The notes: a model not told the origin generated them from the sequence alone. A stretch of DNA of 64,000 nucleotides from Climacteris rufus (GCA_013398175.1 VZRZ01006827.1:2641212-2705211); one strand, 5' to 3'; shown: positions 1 through 12,877, counted from the stretch's first letter. A program made the numbers and translations.

Positions 1-314
1 TCTGCAACAAGACCCTACCTCTTCTTGGCCCCTCACTCAGAGGGCCTGTGGCAGCAAAATCACAGTAGCATTCCCCTGGGTGATTGGAGTAACAGCAGAA
101 CAAGAGCAGCATGTGCACTTCTATACAGGGTGCACCAGCCACAGGGAGAGCCTGTGCACAAACCAGCCGGGGGACAGGAGGGAGTGTCAAAAGGTCCTGG
201 ATTTCACTGAACATGGGAGGGCAGACAAGGAGGCTGTTACAAAGGTGGAAACTAGCTTTTGTTGAAATCTGGCATTGAAAAAGTGCCATTCTGAATAACC
301 CCTTGCCTTCTCAG

Positions 315-1385
315 ATCCCTTTATCAATAGGCGGAGGGCCAATGACTTCATACAGGCTGACACGAGACTAAGAGCCATCACTCAGGAGAGGTATGCTATG
401 GCCTTGGGACACTGAGCTCAAAAGTGAGGTTCCTCCTTGCCAAGCACAGTCTGGTACCAAGGGTGGCACTTATGGTGACTTCTGAGAAGCCTCAGCCCCT
501 CTCTCAATGTGAAGTACCATTTAAGTCCCCAATCCTAGGAAAAACAAGGGCCCTTTGGTTTGGGGATATGCCATATGCTGAGAAGACTGATGAATTTTTC
601 TGAAGAAAGCACCAACAGAAGGAGAGAGAATGAATGTGGGATGGTCAGAAATGGTCAGATCTCAGGCTGAGGTCTTATTCTAGTCCTTGGATCCCATGCA
701 GAACTTGCATGACCTTTTCTAAATCATAGGGCCATCTGAGGACCTCCTTGCCTCATCTATAAAATACTGATATAGCCAAATTCATGCCTTATTCAAGGCT
801 TGTGAAAATAAAGACTGAAGCACAGAAATAGTCTCTTAGTGAGGCATCAAGGCAAATCTTCTCCTCAGTAGCAGGTGACCTCTTTGCAGGATATTTCAGG
901 TCTTTGTTCCATGTATGGGTTTGGGGAAGAGCAGAGGAGCTGAAGAGAGCAGGCTGGGGGAGGCTGCAAAGGGAGGACCCTTCCTCAGGTTGAGACAGGA
1001 AACTTTCCCCTCTCCTCACCATCTTACTTAGCCCCTAAATAAAAGGTTGGCAAAACATTCCTGCTGTAGTCATGTCCCTGCCTGGGTGTGGTAAGCACAG
1101 AAGCTGGTGTGCTAAGAACTTTGTAGCTGGATGATGGACTCTGGTGGCGGATCCTTAATCCTGGTGTAGATTTCTGCGACAGGGAAGGGCTGTAAACAGA
1201 TATTTGAGATGACAGCACTTACCCCTCTTCTCTCCTACTTTTACAGGATCAGGGAGCGTAGTAAGGCACCCCAGGAGCATCAGAGGGAGCGCTGCGAGGA
1301 CTACTACCCTTGCGAAATGTACGCGTTTCGCCACGGCTATGCTGCTGCTTACAAGCACTACTTTGGGAGGAGGAGGACTAAGTAA
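315..1385 (+). CDS. MGP: Matrix Gla protein, 3' two coding exons (partial)
   Basis: Vitamin K-dependent secreted inhibitor of soft-tissue calcification that binds calcium through gamma-carboxyglutamate. Two exons are visible: 315-390, between a pyrimidine-rich AG and GT, and 1247-1385, ending in TAA. Joined, they read PFINRRRANDF, then QERIRERSK, then a Cys-x5-Cys core (RCEDYYPCE) and an aromatic tail GYAAAYKHYFGRRR. ANDF is the carboxylase-recognition motif and IRERSK is an MGP hallmark. Glutamates in QER, RER, QEH and RER match the four downstream Gla sites of human MGP, with an extra Glu right after the first Cys. Signal-peptide exons lie upstream of the window. The C-terminal core differs considerably from the mammalian form, so this could be a diverged paralogue. 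Synteny next to ART4 and the IRERSK block favour MGP itself. Confidence 0.85.
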
Positions 1386-1599
1386 AGGATGAGCTGTCCC
1401 CACCCTGGGGCCTGGAGTCCAGGGTGTCCTCCACAAAAATGCAATGGCTCGGAAACATATTCAGCTGCTTGTGTCCCTGTATGTTATCCTGCCTGCTGCT
1501 TCTCTCCCATGTAGCCATAGATTCCTACACTGTTTTAATTAGTGCTGAGCTGATGTAGCAGAGATCAGAGAGAGTTCAGGATGTGGGTGTTTACTACAA

Positions 1600-1605
1600 A
1601 ATAAA
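1600..1605 (+). terminator. AATAAA polyadenylation signal of MGP
   Basis: A canonical AATAAA lies about 215 bases after the MGP stop codon, a plausible distance for the 3' UTR. Confidence 0.6.
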
Positions 1606-3756
1606 TCACTGGTTTGATACTATCTTCTCATGAGTCACAGTATTTTGGAAGGGGGTGTGCAATTTTCCATGAAGAAACTGAATTTGTTTATCATAGATTC
1701 TGGTGCAGATTATGGGGAAAAAAAGTCACTACCTTGCAATCATATGACTTTGAAAGAATCAATAACATTTCTGTTCCAGGTTGTACAAGTGGCTTCTTTC
1801 AGAGAGGTCACTGGTCAATTTCAGCTCCCAGTCTTAAGACATCTCAAAGTGGTGGGGTGTTCAGTAGCGAGATGCACTTTTTGAAAATTAAATTTATAAT
1901 ATCTTTCCTCAGTTGGGGAAGCAAAATTCAGAAGGCACCTGTTTAATCTTAAAAAAAAATAGGATGAGAATTGGTACAGAAAATGTCTGTAAATTGCCTC
2001 TTGTTTATTCAGCTATCATCGGGTCCTGATGTAAGGTGGTCCTTTAGAAAGGACTGTGGGGTCCAAACTTATCTTGTATATCTTGTATTTCCTTCTGCAA
2101 TCCACTTTCAAAACCCTTACTTCCACTTGGGACTACTCTGGTAGCACTTGAAAGCTGCTAAAACCAAAGCTGGAGAGGGGGTCCTGGTGGTAAATAAAAA
2201 AATAAAAGAAACTCAATGTTTGGGGTCAGGCCCAGCTTTGTTCACATGGAACAATTTCATTTTACTGTTCACAAACAATTTGAAACCAAGATGTGGCTTA
2301 ACCCTGTGCACAACTTACTGAGCACCTCCAGGAGCACAGAGGAGTGAGCATGATGGTGTTTGGGTTGTCACCACCACCATCCCCAGAGCACCTTGCAGAG
2401 CCTGTCCCCAGGCCAAAAGGCACCAGTGCTGACATGTCCAAGAATTCAATGCTGCTCTGGGCTTGTTGGCAGTCACAGCAGCTGGGACACTCCTTGGTGT
2501 GGTTTGTGTAGGAAACATAACATCCATCTCAGCTCAACACAGATGGTTTCAACATTCACATCCCCAGGCTTTCACAGGCACCTGCAAATTGTAAAAGTGG
2601 GAAAGATTCATAGCATGCAAACAAAGTCTATGAGGTACAAAGTATCAAACTGTTGACTAGTCTGTGAAATTAAGTATAAAGCCAAATCTACCTGGCCCGT
2701 AAAAACATGCATCTTCTTCCAAAATATGCTTTGTCAACTTTGAAGCTAAACTTTTGGAAAGAAATGTGATTTATTTATTGAAAACACTTCTGATAGGAAA
2801 CTCCACCCTGATGGTTGCTAAGGTTTTGTCCAGAGGAAAAAATGAGTGATAAATGATTTTAAGAAAAACCTATATGGATTAGGTGTATTCATACACACTT
2901 GTTCTCTGTGTTCTCAAGTAGGTGAATCTTGTGATCTCCAACTGGAGCAAACTCGTATGTGCTAAAATCAACAAGTCTGCAGTGTCTGGGTTTGACTTGA
3001 CATGTGACACTACCAAAACAGAAAGCACAGGTCTAGTGCTGTCTGGGTCTATGTCCAGAAATATCTAGTGATTCCAATCCCCAGTTAACCAGTATAAATA
3101 ATGAATAATACCACACATTTCTGTGGGATTTTTTAGCGTAAGCAACAACCAAACAGATTCAAGAGACTACATGCTGGTAAGAAAGCTTGGGAAAAATTGG
3201 GAGGATAAATAAAGATGTTTGGATTACTCGAATTGTATATTTATATATTTATATATTTATATTATTTCAAGTATTCATCTGGAAGCATAACTTTCCTAGA
3301 ATACCTATTATTTTTAGATGTTTACTTTTAAGCTGTTGCTCTTTGCTGGAATAATATATATACAACAACTTTTGCTGGATGTCATTAGTAGATATATATA
3401 CAACTTTCCTGATCTGTAGAAAAGTTAACAGGGACAAAAGTTGTGGGTTTTTAATCTGGAAAATTCTCTAAGATAAAAGAGAGTGTTTCTATGAACTGGC
3501 AAAATTTTTGTGGCTCTGATTTTCCTTGGGAGCCTCCTGAACTTGAATTCTGTAACCCCTGTAATTCTGTAACATCCCTTGCACATGGGTCTGAGGAGGA
3601 CTGGATATGAGGTGGAGGAAGATTGTATTTCCACTACCAGAAAGAACAAGCACACTTAATTAAAAAAAAAAAAACCAACAAAAAACCAACCCAAACTTGG
3701 TTACTTGGTCTGTTTAGCCCGGAGGAGACTTCATTGGAGTGTACAACATCTTCCTA
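1606..3756. other. Intergenic, no gene seen
   Basis: Between MGP and the CR1 fragment I see only short open frames without family resemblance. An AT-rich simple repeat of TATATTTA type is at about 3235-3264, and a short A-run followed by AC-rich sequence is at about 3661-3695. Confidence 0.6.
3235..3264. repeat. AT-rich simple repeat
   Basis: About three to four imperfect copies of an eight-base TATATTTA unit. Confidence 0.7.
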
Positions 3757-4076
3757 AGGGCAGTGAAGGGGCAGCACTGATCTTTGCTCTCTGGTGACCA
3801 GTGACAGGACCTGAGGGAACAGCTGGAGCTGTGTCAAGGGAGGTTTTGGCTGGATATTAGGAAAAGGTTTTTTACACAGAGTGTGGTTGGGCACTGGAAC
3901 ACGCTCCCCAGGGAAGTGATCACAGCACCAAGCCTGCCAGAGCTCATGAAGCATTTGAATAATGCTCCATGGCACATGGTGTGACTCTCGGGGATGATCC
4001 TGTGCAGGGCCAGGAACTGGCCTTGATGATCCTGTGGGTCCCTTCCAACTCAGTTTATTCTGTGATTCTGTGATTG
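3757..4076 (+). mobile_element. 5'-truncated CR1 LINE, 3' end
   Basis: The stretch has the characteristic phrases of a CR1 3' end: a block around GGTGACCAGTGACAGGACC, then GGATATTAGGAAAAGG, then CCCAGGGAAGTG, then CTTGATGATCCTGTGGGTCC and CCTTCCAACTCAG. It finishes with two copies of the octamer ATTCTGTG, the usual CR1 tail. CR1 is the dominant avian retroposon and most copies are 5'-truncated like this one. No reverse-transcriptase coding remains. Confidence 0.92.
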
Positions 4077-4863
4077 CTATGCTGTTTGTGGGACATGGCT
4101 TTGGGAACTTGCATAGTGGCTTTGGGGAGTGTGGGGTTATTGATAGATAGCCCGTGCAGGGCTCTTGACATATCAAGTAATTTTAGCCACTCAGGTCCTG
4201 GAGAATAAAACACTTTTGGAGTCTAAATGTTTATTAGATTTTTAGACAAGAGAAGCCAAAACAAAACATCTTCTAAATTATTATGATTCAAAATAAAATC
4301 TTCTGAATTATCAAGATTTCCAGGAGAAGAAAGACCTTCCCTCAAACCAACTTCCCTCAAACTAAAGATCCTAAAAGTATAAAAATCTCATCTCTCCAAA
4401 GTGATTTGGTGAAACTGTGAAACTGTCCAAAAATCTACTGTGTTTGCCCTGTGCAAACTGTTTTACAGGTTTCTTTACCCTGAGGGGAATGGGTCAAGAT
4501 GGGGTGGAAGAAAGGGGTCACCCTTGGGTTTGGTCTCATTTGAGAGACTCCACGTGAGAGAGCCCCATTACATGAAAAGAGCTGCTCTACTTCAGGGTGT
4601 GCTGGTCTCTCCCTGGCTTTCCAGCACGACTGAATGACTTTCAAGTTTGTAAGAAAAATGATTTTTTAAATCCAGTTGTTTTTCTTCAACAGCTCTGTTC
4701 AAAACCTCAGATAAAATCTTCTGGAAATGCCCCGAGTCATGAGATGGATGCCAAAATGACTGCCAGGACCCAGTATCTCTTTGGCCCACAGGACAGGCTT
4801 TGTTTTGGAGTGCAGACACAGGAACACAAGCCAGATCCCTGATCTCTCCAAGAAATCACAGGA

Positions 4864-4869
4864 TATAAA
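4864..4869 (+). promoter_or_regulatory. TATA box of the osteocalcin-like gene
   Basis: TATAAA lies 92 bases before the ATG of the Gla-protein gene, giving a predicted start near 4895. Osteocalcin and MGP promoters are known to be TATA-containing. Confidence 0.55.
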
Positions 4870-4955
4870 CTGCTGCCCAAAAGCTAGCCCTGGAGAACTT
4901 CAGTAACCTCCAGGAAAGCTCTGAGGTTAGGGAGACCAGCGCAGCCAAAGAAGAC

Positions 4956-7900
4956 ATGAGGAGTCTGCTGGCACCGCTGGTCGTGACTCTGGCCCTGGCA
5001 GTGCTCTGCTATTGTGAGAAAGGTAAGGGGACATCTTCTCAGAAAGCCTCTCAGAGCGCTGCTTAACCCTGCAGCTTGCTGCCAGCCTCCCCTCAGTCTG
5101 GGAGAGACACAGAGCTTTAGGGGGGGGAGGAGAAAACCACCAGTCATTGCACAACTTCAGATCTCTGTTGGAGAGTGAGTCACAGGTGAGAGAGGGCTTG
5201 GGAACAGGGAACCCCAGAGACCCCCATCTTTTGCTAGGCACTTTCTTCCACTGGTCAACACCCACTCAACCCCACCTCAGCTGCATATTGAATTGCAGCA
5301 GAGAATTTGAACATTTTGATATGTTTAAGAATTAAACTGGCTTATAATTTCATCTCTCTCTAAATTGTGGATGTTAATAAAACTTTTGGGAGACACAGAC
5401 TTTTTCCATAAGTGGGGGGAGTTGGATCTGGCCAGTCGGTGGTGAGATTCAGTTACAGAGGAGGACAACTCACAAACAGAGAAGAACTCACAAGCAGACT
5501 CCTTTCTGTCTGTCTGTCTTCCAGATCCCAAAGAGCCCTCAGGATCGCTCAGTGCTGACAGTGAGTATATCATGCTGACTGACGTGCAGCTTCATTCTCC
5601 TGCATCTGCCTTCTTTCTTCCCTTTGATAGGTTCAAGGGCTGAACAAGAACCATGCTGAGTTCCTCTCTAGTTCTTACCTTTTTGCTGCCTAAGTCTGCA
5701 GTCCCTCAGGTGCAGGAGCATGTGCAGCAAACAGAGCTTTTCACATGTGAGCAGGTGACACGAGGGCAGTGAGCATCCCTGCACCTACAAGGTGTGCTTT
5801 GTACAAACCCATTGATCTGGGTGTGCTAGTGCCATAGCCTGTGCCTGCACAACCCTTGAGCAGTCCCCTGGCAAGACATGAGTTCTGCAGGTTGTTAGCA
5901 GCTGGATGCCTCTGTCTTCTGTGAAACAGGGTTGCGTTGGTGGAGCAACATTGCCAGTCCCCCTGCTCTGAGCTGGCTTCAGAGACCTATCCAGAGTGAT
6001 TGCTGCATCCCTAGACTGTTAAGAGAGCAGAACCTGCCCTTGTCAATGGGTTGTCCCATCCCTGCCAGATCCTGCAACCTGCAAAACCTGAAAGAAAGGG
6101 GCTTCCTTGGCTGCTCCTGAGGGCTGCAGTCCCTCCTGTCAGGTCACCTGGGATGTGGGGGTTTGCACACCTTTGGTTGTTCACAGCTTTTGCAGCAAGC
6201 TGATCCTGGCAGAAATCTGCATGGAAAATCCTTTTTGTTCTCTCCTGTCTCTCTTTTCTCACACTTTAAAGGATAACATTGCTGCTGAGAAGCATGAAAG
6301 CTGATATTTTTCCAGTGAGCCAATACAAACACAGATTGGGGAAGAGAAAAAAAGATGTAAAGACTGTTCAGGGAAAGGTGGTAGTTTCTGGCAGCTCATT
6401 AACTGGCAGTTTCTGTGTAGTCAGTATTTTGAACCAGACTAAACCTCAGCTTACTAGAGAGGGGATACCTCTCATCTCCAAAGAGAAACACAGCCAAACG
6501 CTCCATGATGAGGAGGGAAGGAACAAACCCACTATCTCCCCACAGGCAGAGGTCTTAGAATCTTCTTCCCCCTGGAGACAGGGACAGTTTGCCAGTTTCC
6601 ATGCTGGAATGTGTATCAGTGTGCAGCTGACCGGGACCTGTGCACACCTCTGCTGATGTGGGACCATCCCATGGAGAAAGGTTGTGCTGTGCTGAGCCCT
6701 GGCTCAGAGTGGGGAGGGAAGTGGCTCTACCTGGTGTTTGTGGGGTGCTCCACAGTACCATGGTGTTTGCACAACCACAAATCAAGGGAGCAAAGAAGCA
6801 GCAGTGCAGACACAGCATTTTAGTGGAGAACAGGGGAGAATGCTGTCATGGCTGAAAGACCTTTCATGTTGTCCAGGTCCTGAACACTGGGATCTTTGCA
6901 CCTCCTGGGTGTATTTTGCCCTGAGTGATGTTTACTGTAACTATTTTTTAGTCTTCACCTTTCATGAAACTCTGTACATGCAAGCACTGGTATTTCTGTG
7001 TGCTGCCTGTTGCTATGGGTCATGGAGGTGTTTTAAGGTCTTGTGTTTGGTATCCCACATCACTCTCAGTCTGAGTTGAAATACAGAAAAGAAGCCAAAA
7101 CTCTGAAATTAAGCAGGCCAGGGAGAGAGGGTGCCATTCTTCTAATTTTGTTATTGTTCATATTTTATGCTTTCTGCACATTTGCTGCAGATTCAGGTTA
7201 TGCTGTATGATAAGGGAATGGAGTTCATGACAGAAAAAGCCCTTGCTTCATGGAGATGTGAAGGCTGCAGAGAGGAGGGCCCAGTCATTGGGCTTTGAGA
7301 GGAATAGAGTGGGGAGAGATGAATGGACCATTAGGATGGTTTGTGACAGTAGAGTCAAGAGTCTGGTCTCTGTGTTTCATAGATCATGGCCCTGCATCTC
7401 TAACCTGCTGTGTTCTCTCTTGGTAGGCATCAAGATTACAAAAGAAGTTGCCAATGCCTTTGTGAAGAGGCAGAAGAGATCCAGCCTGTATGAAAGGTAG
7501 TAACTCAGGAGTCAGGCAGAGAGCTGGACTCTGGATCTATTCTGAAGAGGGGGTGGGAAGGCAATAGGACATGACAAGGCATTATTTTGTTGTATGTTCA
7601 TGTTACTAACTTCCTGCATCGAAGGAAAAAGGCTGCAGGAAACAGTGATGGATAAAAGGTTCTTATCTCATTAAAACCATTTTGAAAGCTCATAGATGGA
7701 CTCTACTATTCCTCCCAGGGAGAAAGACAATACTAACTGTGGGCTAGCCAGGGAGACAGCAGGATACAAGTTAGAAGCTGCTCCAACCTACAGTGTCATC
7801 AGAACCAATTTCCAGGATAATGAGAACTACAAAACCTTGGTCATTGCCTCTGGTTCCCTACAAAGGAAGCACAGCTTTGTTGTGGAAATGAGCCTAGATC

Positions 7901-9196
7901 AGATTGGCTGTTCTTTCTGAAGCTGTAGAACATACATTTAGTTGTGCAGGAAGTAGACACAAAGATTTGGAGAAATCCTAGCTATTTGAGAAATTTGATG
8001 CGATGAAAGAATGTTCTTCACATATTTTCTGGAAGAGGTTGTTAAGCTACTGTCTCGTGCAGGCCTGTGTGAGAAAATTTTTGTTCAATCCATCTTTGGA
8101 CTGAAAGGATAATGTAGTTTTTAGCTAACAGAAGATTGGGAGGCCCCATCTATAGAGGGGAGGGTCAGAGTATTGTAGCAGAGGAACTGGCTGATGTTAA
8201 AACCTGCAGTGATTAAAACCAAGCTGAAATTCAATAGCAGCAACTGTACTGCCTATAGTGACTACCTCCCTATAGGGAGGGCATTGTAAAAGTAGCTTCT
8301 GCTATAAGCAAAAATAAGGAAGGACAGAGACAGACAGACATTCTGGTGTATTATTTGATCACGAGGTAAGGTTAATCTGGAAATATACATTCAACATGCA
8401 AAAGCGTGCTTTCAATACAGAAATAAAGCAAAAATTAATGAGATACTGATGGGATTTCTGTGGTGGTGTGTACAGTCTTCAGGAAAGATTAACCAAACCT
8501 AGAAGAGGAAATGAGAAGGGCATACAAAGCATATAGCTGAGACTAAAAAATTCAGGTTTGCTTAGCCTGGCAAAAAAGAAAAGAAAAAAAGCTACAGGGG
8601 ATAGTGCTGCTGTCTGCAATAGAAGTGAGGATAATTAGAGACAAGTGCTTAAGCTAAAGGAAACTAACAGCCACTGGGAAAGTGAGTAGAAACAGGACAA
8701 AAATAAAAGTAAGCAGGAAATAATAAAATAAATATGAAATAAAATAAATAATAATAACAACAACAACAACAAAAAAATTCCCGAGTAGTTGGGGAATGAG
8801 ATTGAAGACAAAAAAACTCCCAAATCCTAACTGCTACTGTGGTATCCTTTGCTGATAAAGCCTCATGAGCATCAGATTTAAGTTGGGTTCAATCCCAGTT
8901 TTTCCCAGCATCGATCAAGTAGGCTATCCCCCTGTAAGCAGATTTAACTCAGTATGACCAGTCCTCTGTTGGGTCACTTCTCTCATGTCAGTGTCAGATG
9001 TGTGAACTGTCTCCAACTGCATTGATGGAATCTGCAGCATGGCATCTCTGTCTTTATATACTCCAGGTACTTTGAGTATTATAAAAGTCCGATGGAGCAG
9101 ATGCATGAGCGCTGTGAAAACTATCCCCCCTGTGACTATCTTTCTGACCAAATAGGATTTTCCTTGGCCTACAACCGTTTCTTTGGGAGATACTGA
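4956..9196 (+). CDS. Osteocalcin-like (bone Gla protein-like) vitamin K-dependent protein
   Basis: Four coding exons, 4956-5022, 5525-5560, 7427-7496 and 9067-9196, join in frame into 100 aa. Residues 1-18 or so form a hydrophobic signal peptide. Residues 43-46 are ANAF, the gamma-glutamyl carboxylase recognition motif, and 49-52 are RQKR, a furin site. The predicted mature peptide is 48 aa (human osteocalcin 49). Within it, Glu68, Glu72 and Glu75 have the 17/21/24 spacing of osteocalcin Gla residues. Cys74 and Cys80 form the disulfide pair, and Asp81 and Asp85 match the calcium-binding aspartates. The end, DQIGFSLAYNRFFGRY, matches the osteocalcin C-terminal helix. Four exons is also the osteocalcin and MGP layout. 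A secreted, mineral-binding role is inferred. It is in tandem with MGP, so it is either a separate Gla paralogue or an osteocalcin-type gene at a non-mammalian location; I leave the symbol blank. Confidence 0.88.
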
Positions 9197-9378
9197 GGAC
9201 GGGAAGGTCTCTTTGTTTGTTTGGCCTGGAACGCTCCAAACCAGAAGGTTGTGGTTGGGAAGGAGGGAAGGAAAGCATCTAGATTGGCATCTTCTTCCAC
9301 TGTCTCCCTAATCAGCTGGAACACCAAGGCAGGAATTATCCCAATTGTTGATCTTGCATTTACTTTCTTCCTGTCATC

Positions 9379-9384
9379 AATAAA
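9379..9384 (+). terminator. AATAAA polyadenylation signal of the osteocalcin-like gene
   Basis: AATAAA lies about 185 bases after the TGA of the Gla gene, followed by a T/GT-rich stretch near 9400. Confidence 0.65.
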
Positions 9385-10093
9385 GTCTCTCTTCAGACAT
9401 CTTTTGTGGTATTTTGAGCTTCACCGGAAGACTCTGTCTTATCTCCTTCCACCTGAACCCCCAGCACACTTTAGGTGAAAAATGGTGACTGGCCTCAAGA
9501 AAATAATGCCTTGGAAACACAACTAGATCTCTTATCCTCTTCTGCAAAATACAGGAGGATTACAGAAGAAGAATGTCACAATCTGATCCTGGGATGCTCA
9601 CAGGGAAGAAGGAAGAACAGCTGTTTCTTGTTCCAGTTACTAGGAAAATTTTTCACAAAGTATTTTCACAGAGTATATTTCACAAAGTATAATCACAAAG
9701 TATTTTCACAAAGTGTAACCACATTAAATATGTATCCCAGTAGGATCATTTTGTAAAGACAGAAGTGTGCAAACACTCTTGCATAGGAAGCAGGAGGTCA
9801 TAGGCAGGTTCTGGCACACTCTTCTGATTGTTCTGTCCCAAAATTTGCCTGTATCGCAACAACAGATAAATTCCAAAAGGCAGGTTTAAGGAGCCCTTTT
9901 AGATGAGCTCTTCCATTTTTGTGCTGCTTTTAGTGACTGGAAAAAGTGACTTCGAATTCTCTTGGGTTTTTTTTACAACCACTTTCTGGCGAAACAGAAC
10001 ATACCCAAGAAGAACAAAACAACAAAACAAAAAAACCACCTCTTCTCTGTTGCTTTTCCATTTATGCTTGAAACTAACAGTGTCTAAACAGCT

Positions 10094-10113
10094 AAAAAAA
10101 AAAAAAAAAAAAA
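10094..10113 (+). repeat. Poly-A run (20 bases)
   Basis: A homopolymer of 20 A followed by purine-rich sequence. I see no retrogene or LINE body in front of it. Confidence 0.8.
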
Positions 10114-10223
10114 CCGAAGAAGAAAAGAAGGCTTTAAATGTTATGAAATAAACAAAAAGAAAATTGGTTCAAGGATGGATTGAAGTTGGGGAAGTGTTTC
10201 GTTTATTCAAGACAACTTGTAGT

Positions 10224-10280
10224 TAAATATATACATATATATGTATATATATAAAATATATGTGTGTTTTTATATATGTA
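10224..10280. repeat. AT/GT dinucleotide-rich simple repeat
   Basis: Alternating purine-pyrimidine tract of TA and GT steps, microsatellite-like. Confidence 0.7.
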
Positions 10281-12877
10281 TTTTGTTCCCTTTGCACTAC
10301 TTAATTCTGTCCTCTGGTAATAATATTATACCTTAGCAACTTTCTATATAACCTTCCTTAATATACTGTGTCAGCTTTCCTTCCCCAAGAGGTGGATGGC
10401 AAATCGCAGCTCCAAGGACAGGGACTGCTGATGCTCAGGAAACTGACAGAGACCAAATCTCTCTGATTACATGTAAGCTGGTGCAACCATCCCCAGGTGC
10501 TAATTGCAATAAATATGACTTATATAAAGCAGGTTGGTGTGCTGCTTCTCTCTGTTCCTCTGTACAACCTTTACTTGTGGTGAAAGAGATGCCTGGAAGA
10601 TACAGCCTCCTTTTGCGAACGCTGAGGAGCAGGAGCACAGTGCATGTGGCTTCCTTCTCCCCTCCTGTGCCCCATGTGAATCAGAAATAATTACATTGAG
10701 ATTCAGGTCATAGTTCCAGCACTCTGTGACACTGAGGGTGAGGAGGGCCAGGCTTTTCCTGATTCACCATCTACCCAGTTCAGGATTTCTCTGAAAGGCC
10801 TTGTCCTGAAGTAAGGACACAGGATAAGCCCAGACACAGAGACAGCTGCCAGCATGAGCCTTGTTTGGCAAGTGGCTATGACTTGTACCAGCTATGCTGG
10901 TCTCGGCCAGGGAGAAGGCACTTAATAAATATCTCTGCATGCCCTGGTCAAACCCCTGTGCCTGGTTCCTCTCTTGACATAAACTAGTGGGGCTTCACTG
11001 CTCACAGCAAAACTCCCCTCTGAAAGCCATCTAAATAAAAATTAAGAGTGCTTATTGAAAACAGTGAAGTTTTTGCTTGGAAAAATACCAGAGAGATTAG
11101 TGAAATTCTAATATCTAGTGTACCAATAGAAAAAGGTCTTTTGTTGTTGTTGTAGGGTTTTGTTAGCACAAAACGTTTTCTGTCTATATTTGTAACTTTC
11201 TGTTAGTTTTAGATTTTTCTCTCCCTTTCAGTAAATATTTTTTTTCAGGCAAGTTGCACCCAGAGGTCTCCATTATGTCATCTGCTCTGTGTCATCAGAT
11301 CTCTACATGGGCTGAAGTCATTATGACCTTTGGGGATCTGAGTGCTCAGATCATATTACAAATTTACTGCTGAAATGGAATAATTCGATTTTTGCTTGGT
11401 TAGTGTAGCTCTAAGCACCGCCACAAATCCTCTGCTGCCATCTTATGGCTGTTGTATTTATTGTATTTATTAACACACTGCGTTGCTTCTGAAGTGTTTG
11501 AAAATGCAAATTCAGTGGCCTTTCTTCCTGATTCCCTTCATACTGAACATACACTAACAGGTCAGAGGGGAAAACCGGGACATAATTTGCAAATGGATTA
11601 TGTGCAGATGAACTGACCTTTTAGTGGGAGTGTGTATCATGATTGGCAAGCTCTCACAGGAGCCTGTCTCTGTTTAAGTTTGCTTTATCTCTACACAAAT
11701 AGAAGTAGAGATGCCTCTGAATAAATTTGTGGGCTCTTCTGTGGACTCAATTTTAGCAGTCAAACAACCACGCTCTGAAATACAGCCCAAGATAACAGAG
11801 AAATTCCAAGAAGGAGAAGTAGGTAGTCTGCATCTATCACTTTGTATGGCAGTTCATGCCTTCATCTCATGTCACCAGGGGCTGCAGATACTGTCAGCAG
11901 CAGCAGCAGCTGCTTTGAAAGCAGCCCAGTATGAGACTTTTATGTCACCTCTCACCCTATTTCAGCAATATTTGGGAAATGCTCTCTGTCCACAAAATCC
12001 AAGCAGCTGCACAAACACCTCTTAACTCAGAGAAGGACTCCATGTCTGGAGGTGCAGCCCTCACCCAGCCTATCGCTATCAGGCCATGGAAATGGGCTTC
12101 ACTTTTCTGTAGTCAGAACCAAAGCACAAAGCTCTTGTCTCTTTTTCCATGCAGAAGATTTATCAGAGGCCGTGGGGGTCCACAGGTGAACAGCTCACTG
12201 CCAGTATTTGGAAGGGTGTCTGGAAAGCAGAGCAAGGTTTGTCTCAGTACAAAATCTGCATTTACACACTCATTTTGCCTGTTCCCGGTGTAAACAGTCC
12301 AACAAGGTGCCACTCTGCCACGGTGTAAGAGTAGGATTGGCAGCACATGATTAGAAACCAGGGAGTGATAAGGAGGAGAGGGACAGTTAGGTTATCTCTG
12401 CTTCCAGATGGGATCCCAACCTACCCTGCATTTCTGTGTTGGCTTTATCAGAGTCAACTTTTTCAAAAGACCTTTTTAAACTCTTGACCAGGGAGTAGTC
12501 ACCCTGTCACATTTCTCCTCAGGAGAACTGTCTTAGACTTCTCCAAGTCATGGTTTTCTTCCTTTTTACAAGAAAAACACCAGATACCTTGGAATTAAGA
12601 GAACTATCAAGGTGATGGACACTCATACCAGGTGGAATTGGTGCAACCAGGTGCTTCCTTGTGGATTGTGGGCACAGTGCTACCAGTAAATTGTCTGCTT
12701 GGATTTATTAATGACTTCTGAATTGCTGTGAGAATCTGGAAAATCATCTTTGATTGAAGAACTGCCACCAAAACCTGAGTGCAAATTACAAACGGCAGAA
12801 TTTTCCAGTTCCAAAAAAAAAAAAAAAACCAGAAAAAGGGGAAAAAACCACATGGAAATTATATTTACTTGAAAAAA

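Larger units (their letters stand above)
9385..12877. other. Intergenic, no gene seen
   Basis: No open frame here resembles a known family. There is a run of 20 A at 10094-10113, an alternating AT/GT tract at about 10224-10280, a short CAG run at about 11899-11911, and a 16-base A-run just before ART4. An open frame at 11711-12025 has no recognisable domain and is probably chance. Confidence 0.6.

Noticed and set aside
8635..8823. Leu/Phe-rich 62-aa frame that looks like a membrane protein
   Set aside because: Translation of an A-rich simple sequence (AAC and AAT repeats) on the opposite strand.
10094..10113. Poly-A run as the tail of a processed pseudogene
   Set aside because: No coding remnant or target-site duplication seen in front of it.
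10481..10690. 69-aa frame between the Gla gene and ART4
   Set aside because: No conserved motif, no splice support.
11711..12025. 104-aa frame before ART4 with an Ala run
   Set aside because: Ala run comes from a short CAG repeat; no family resemblance.
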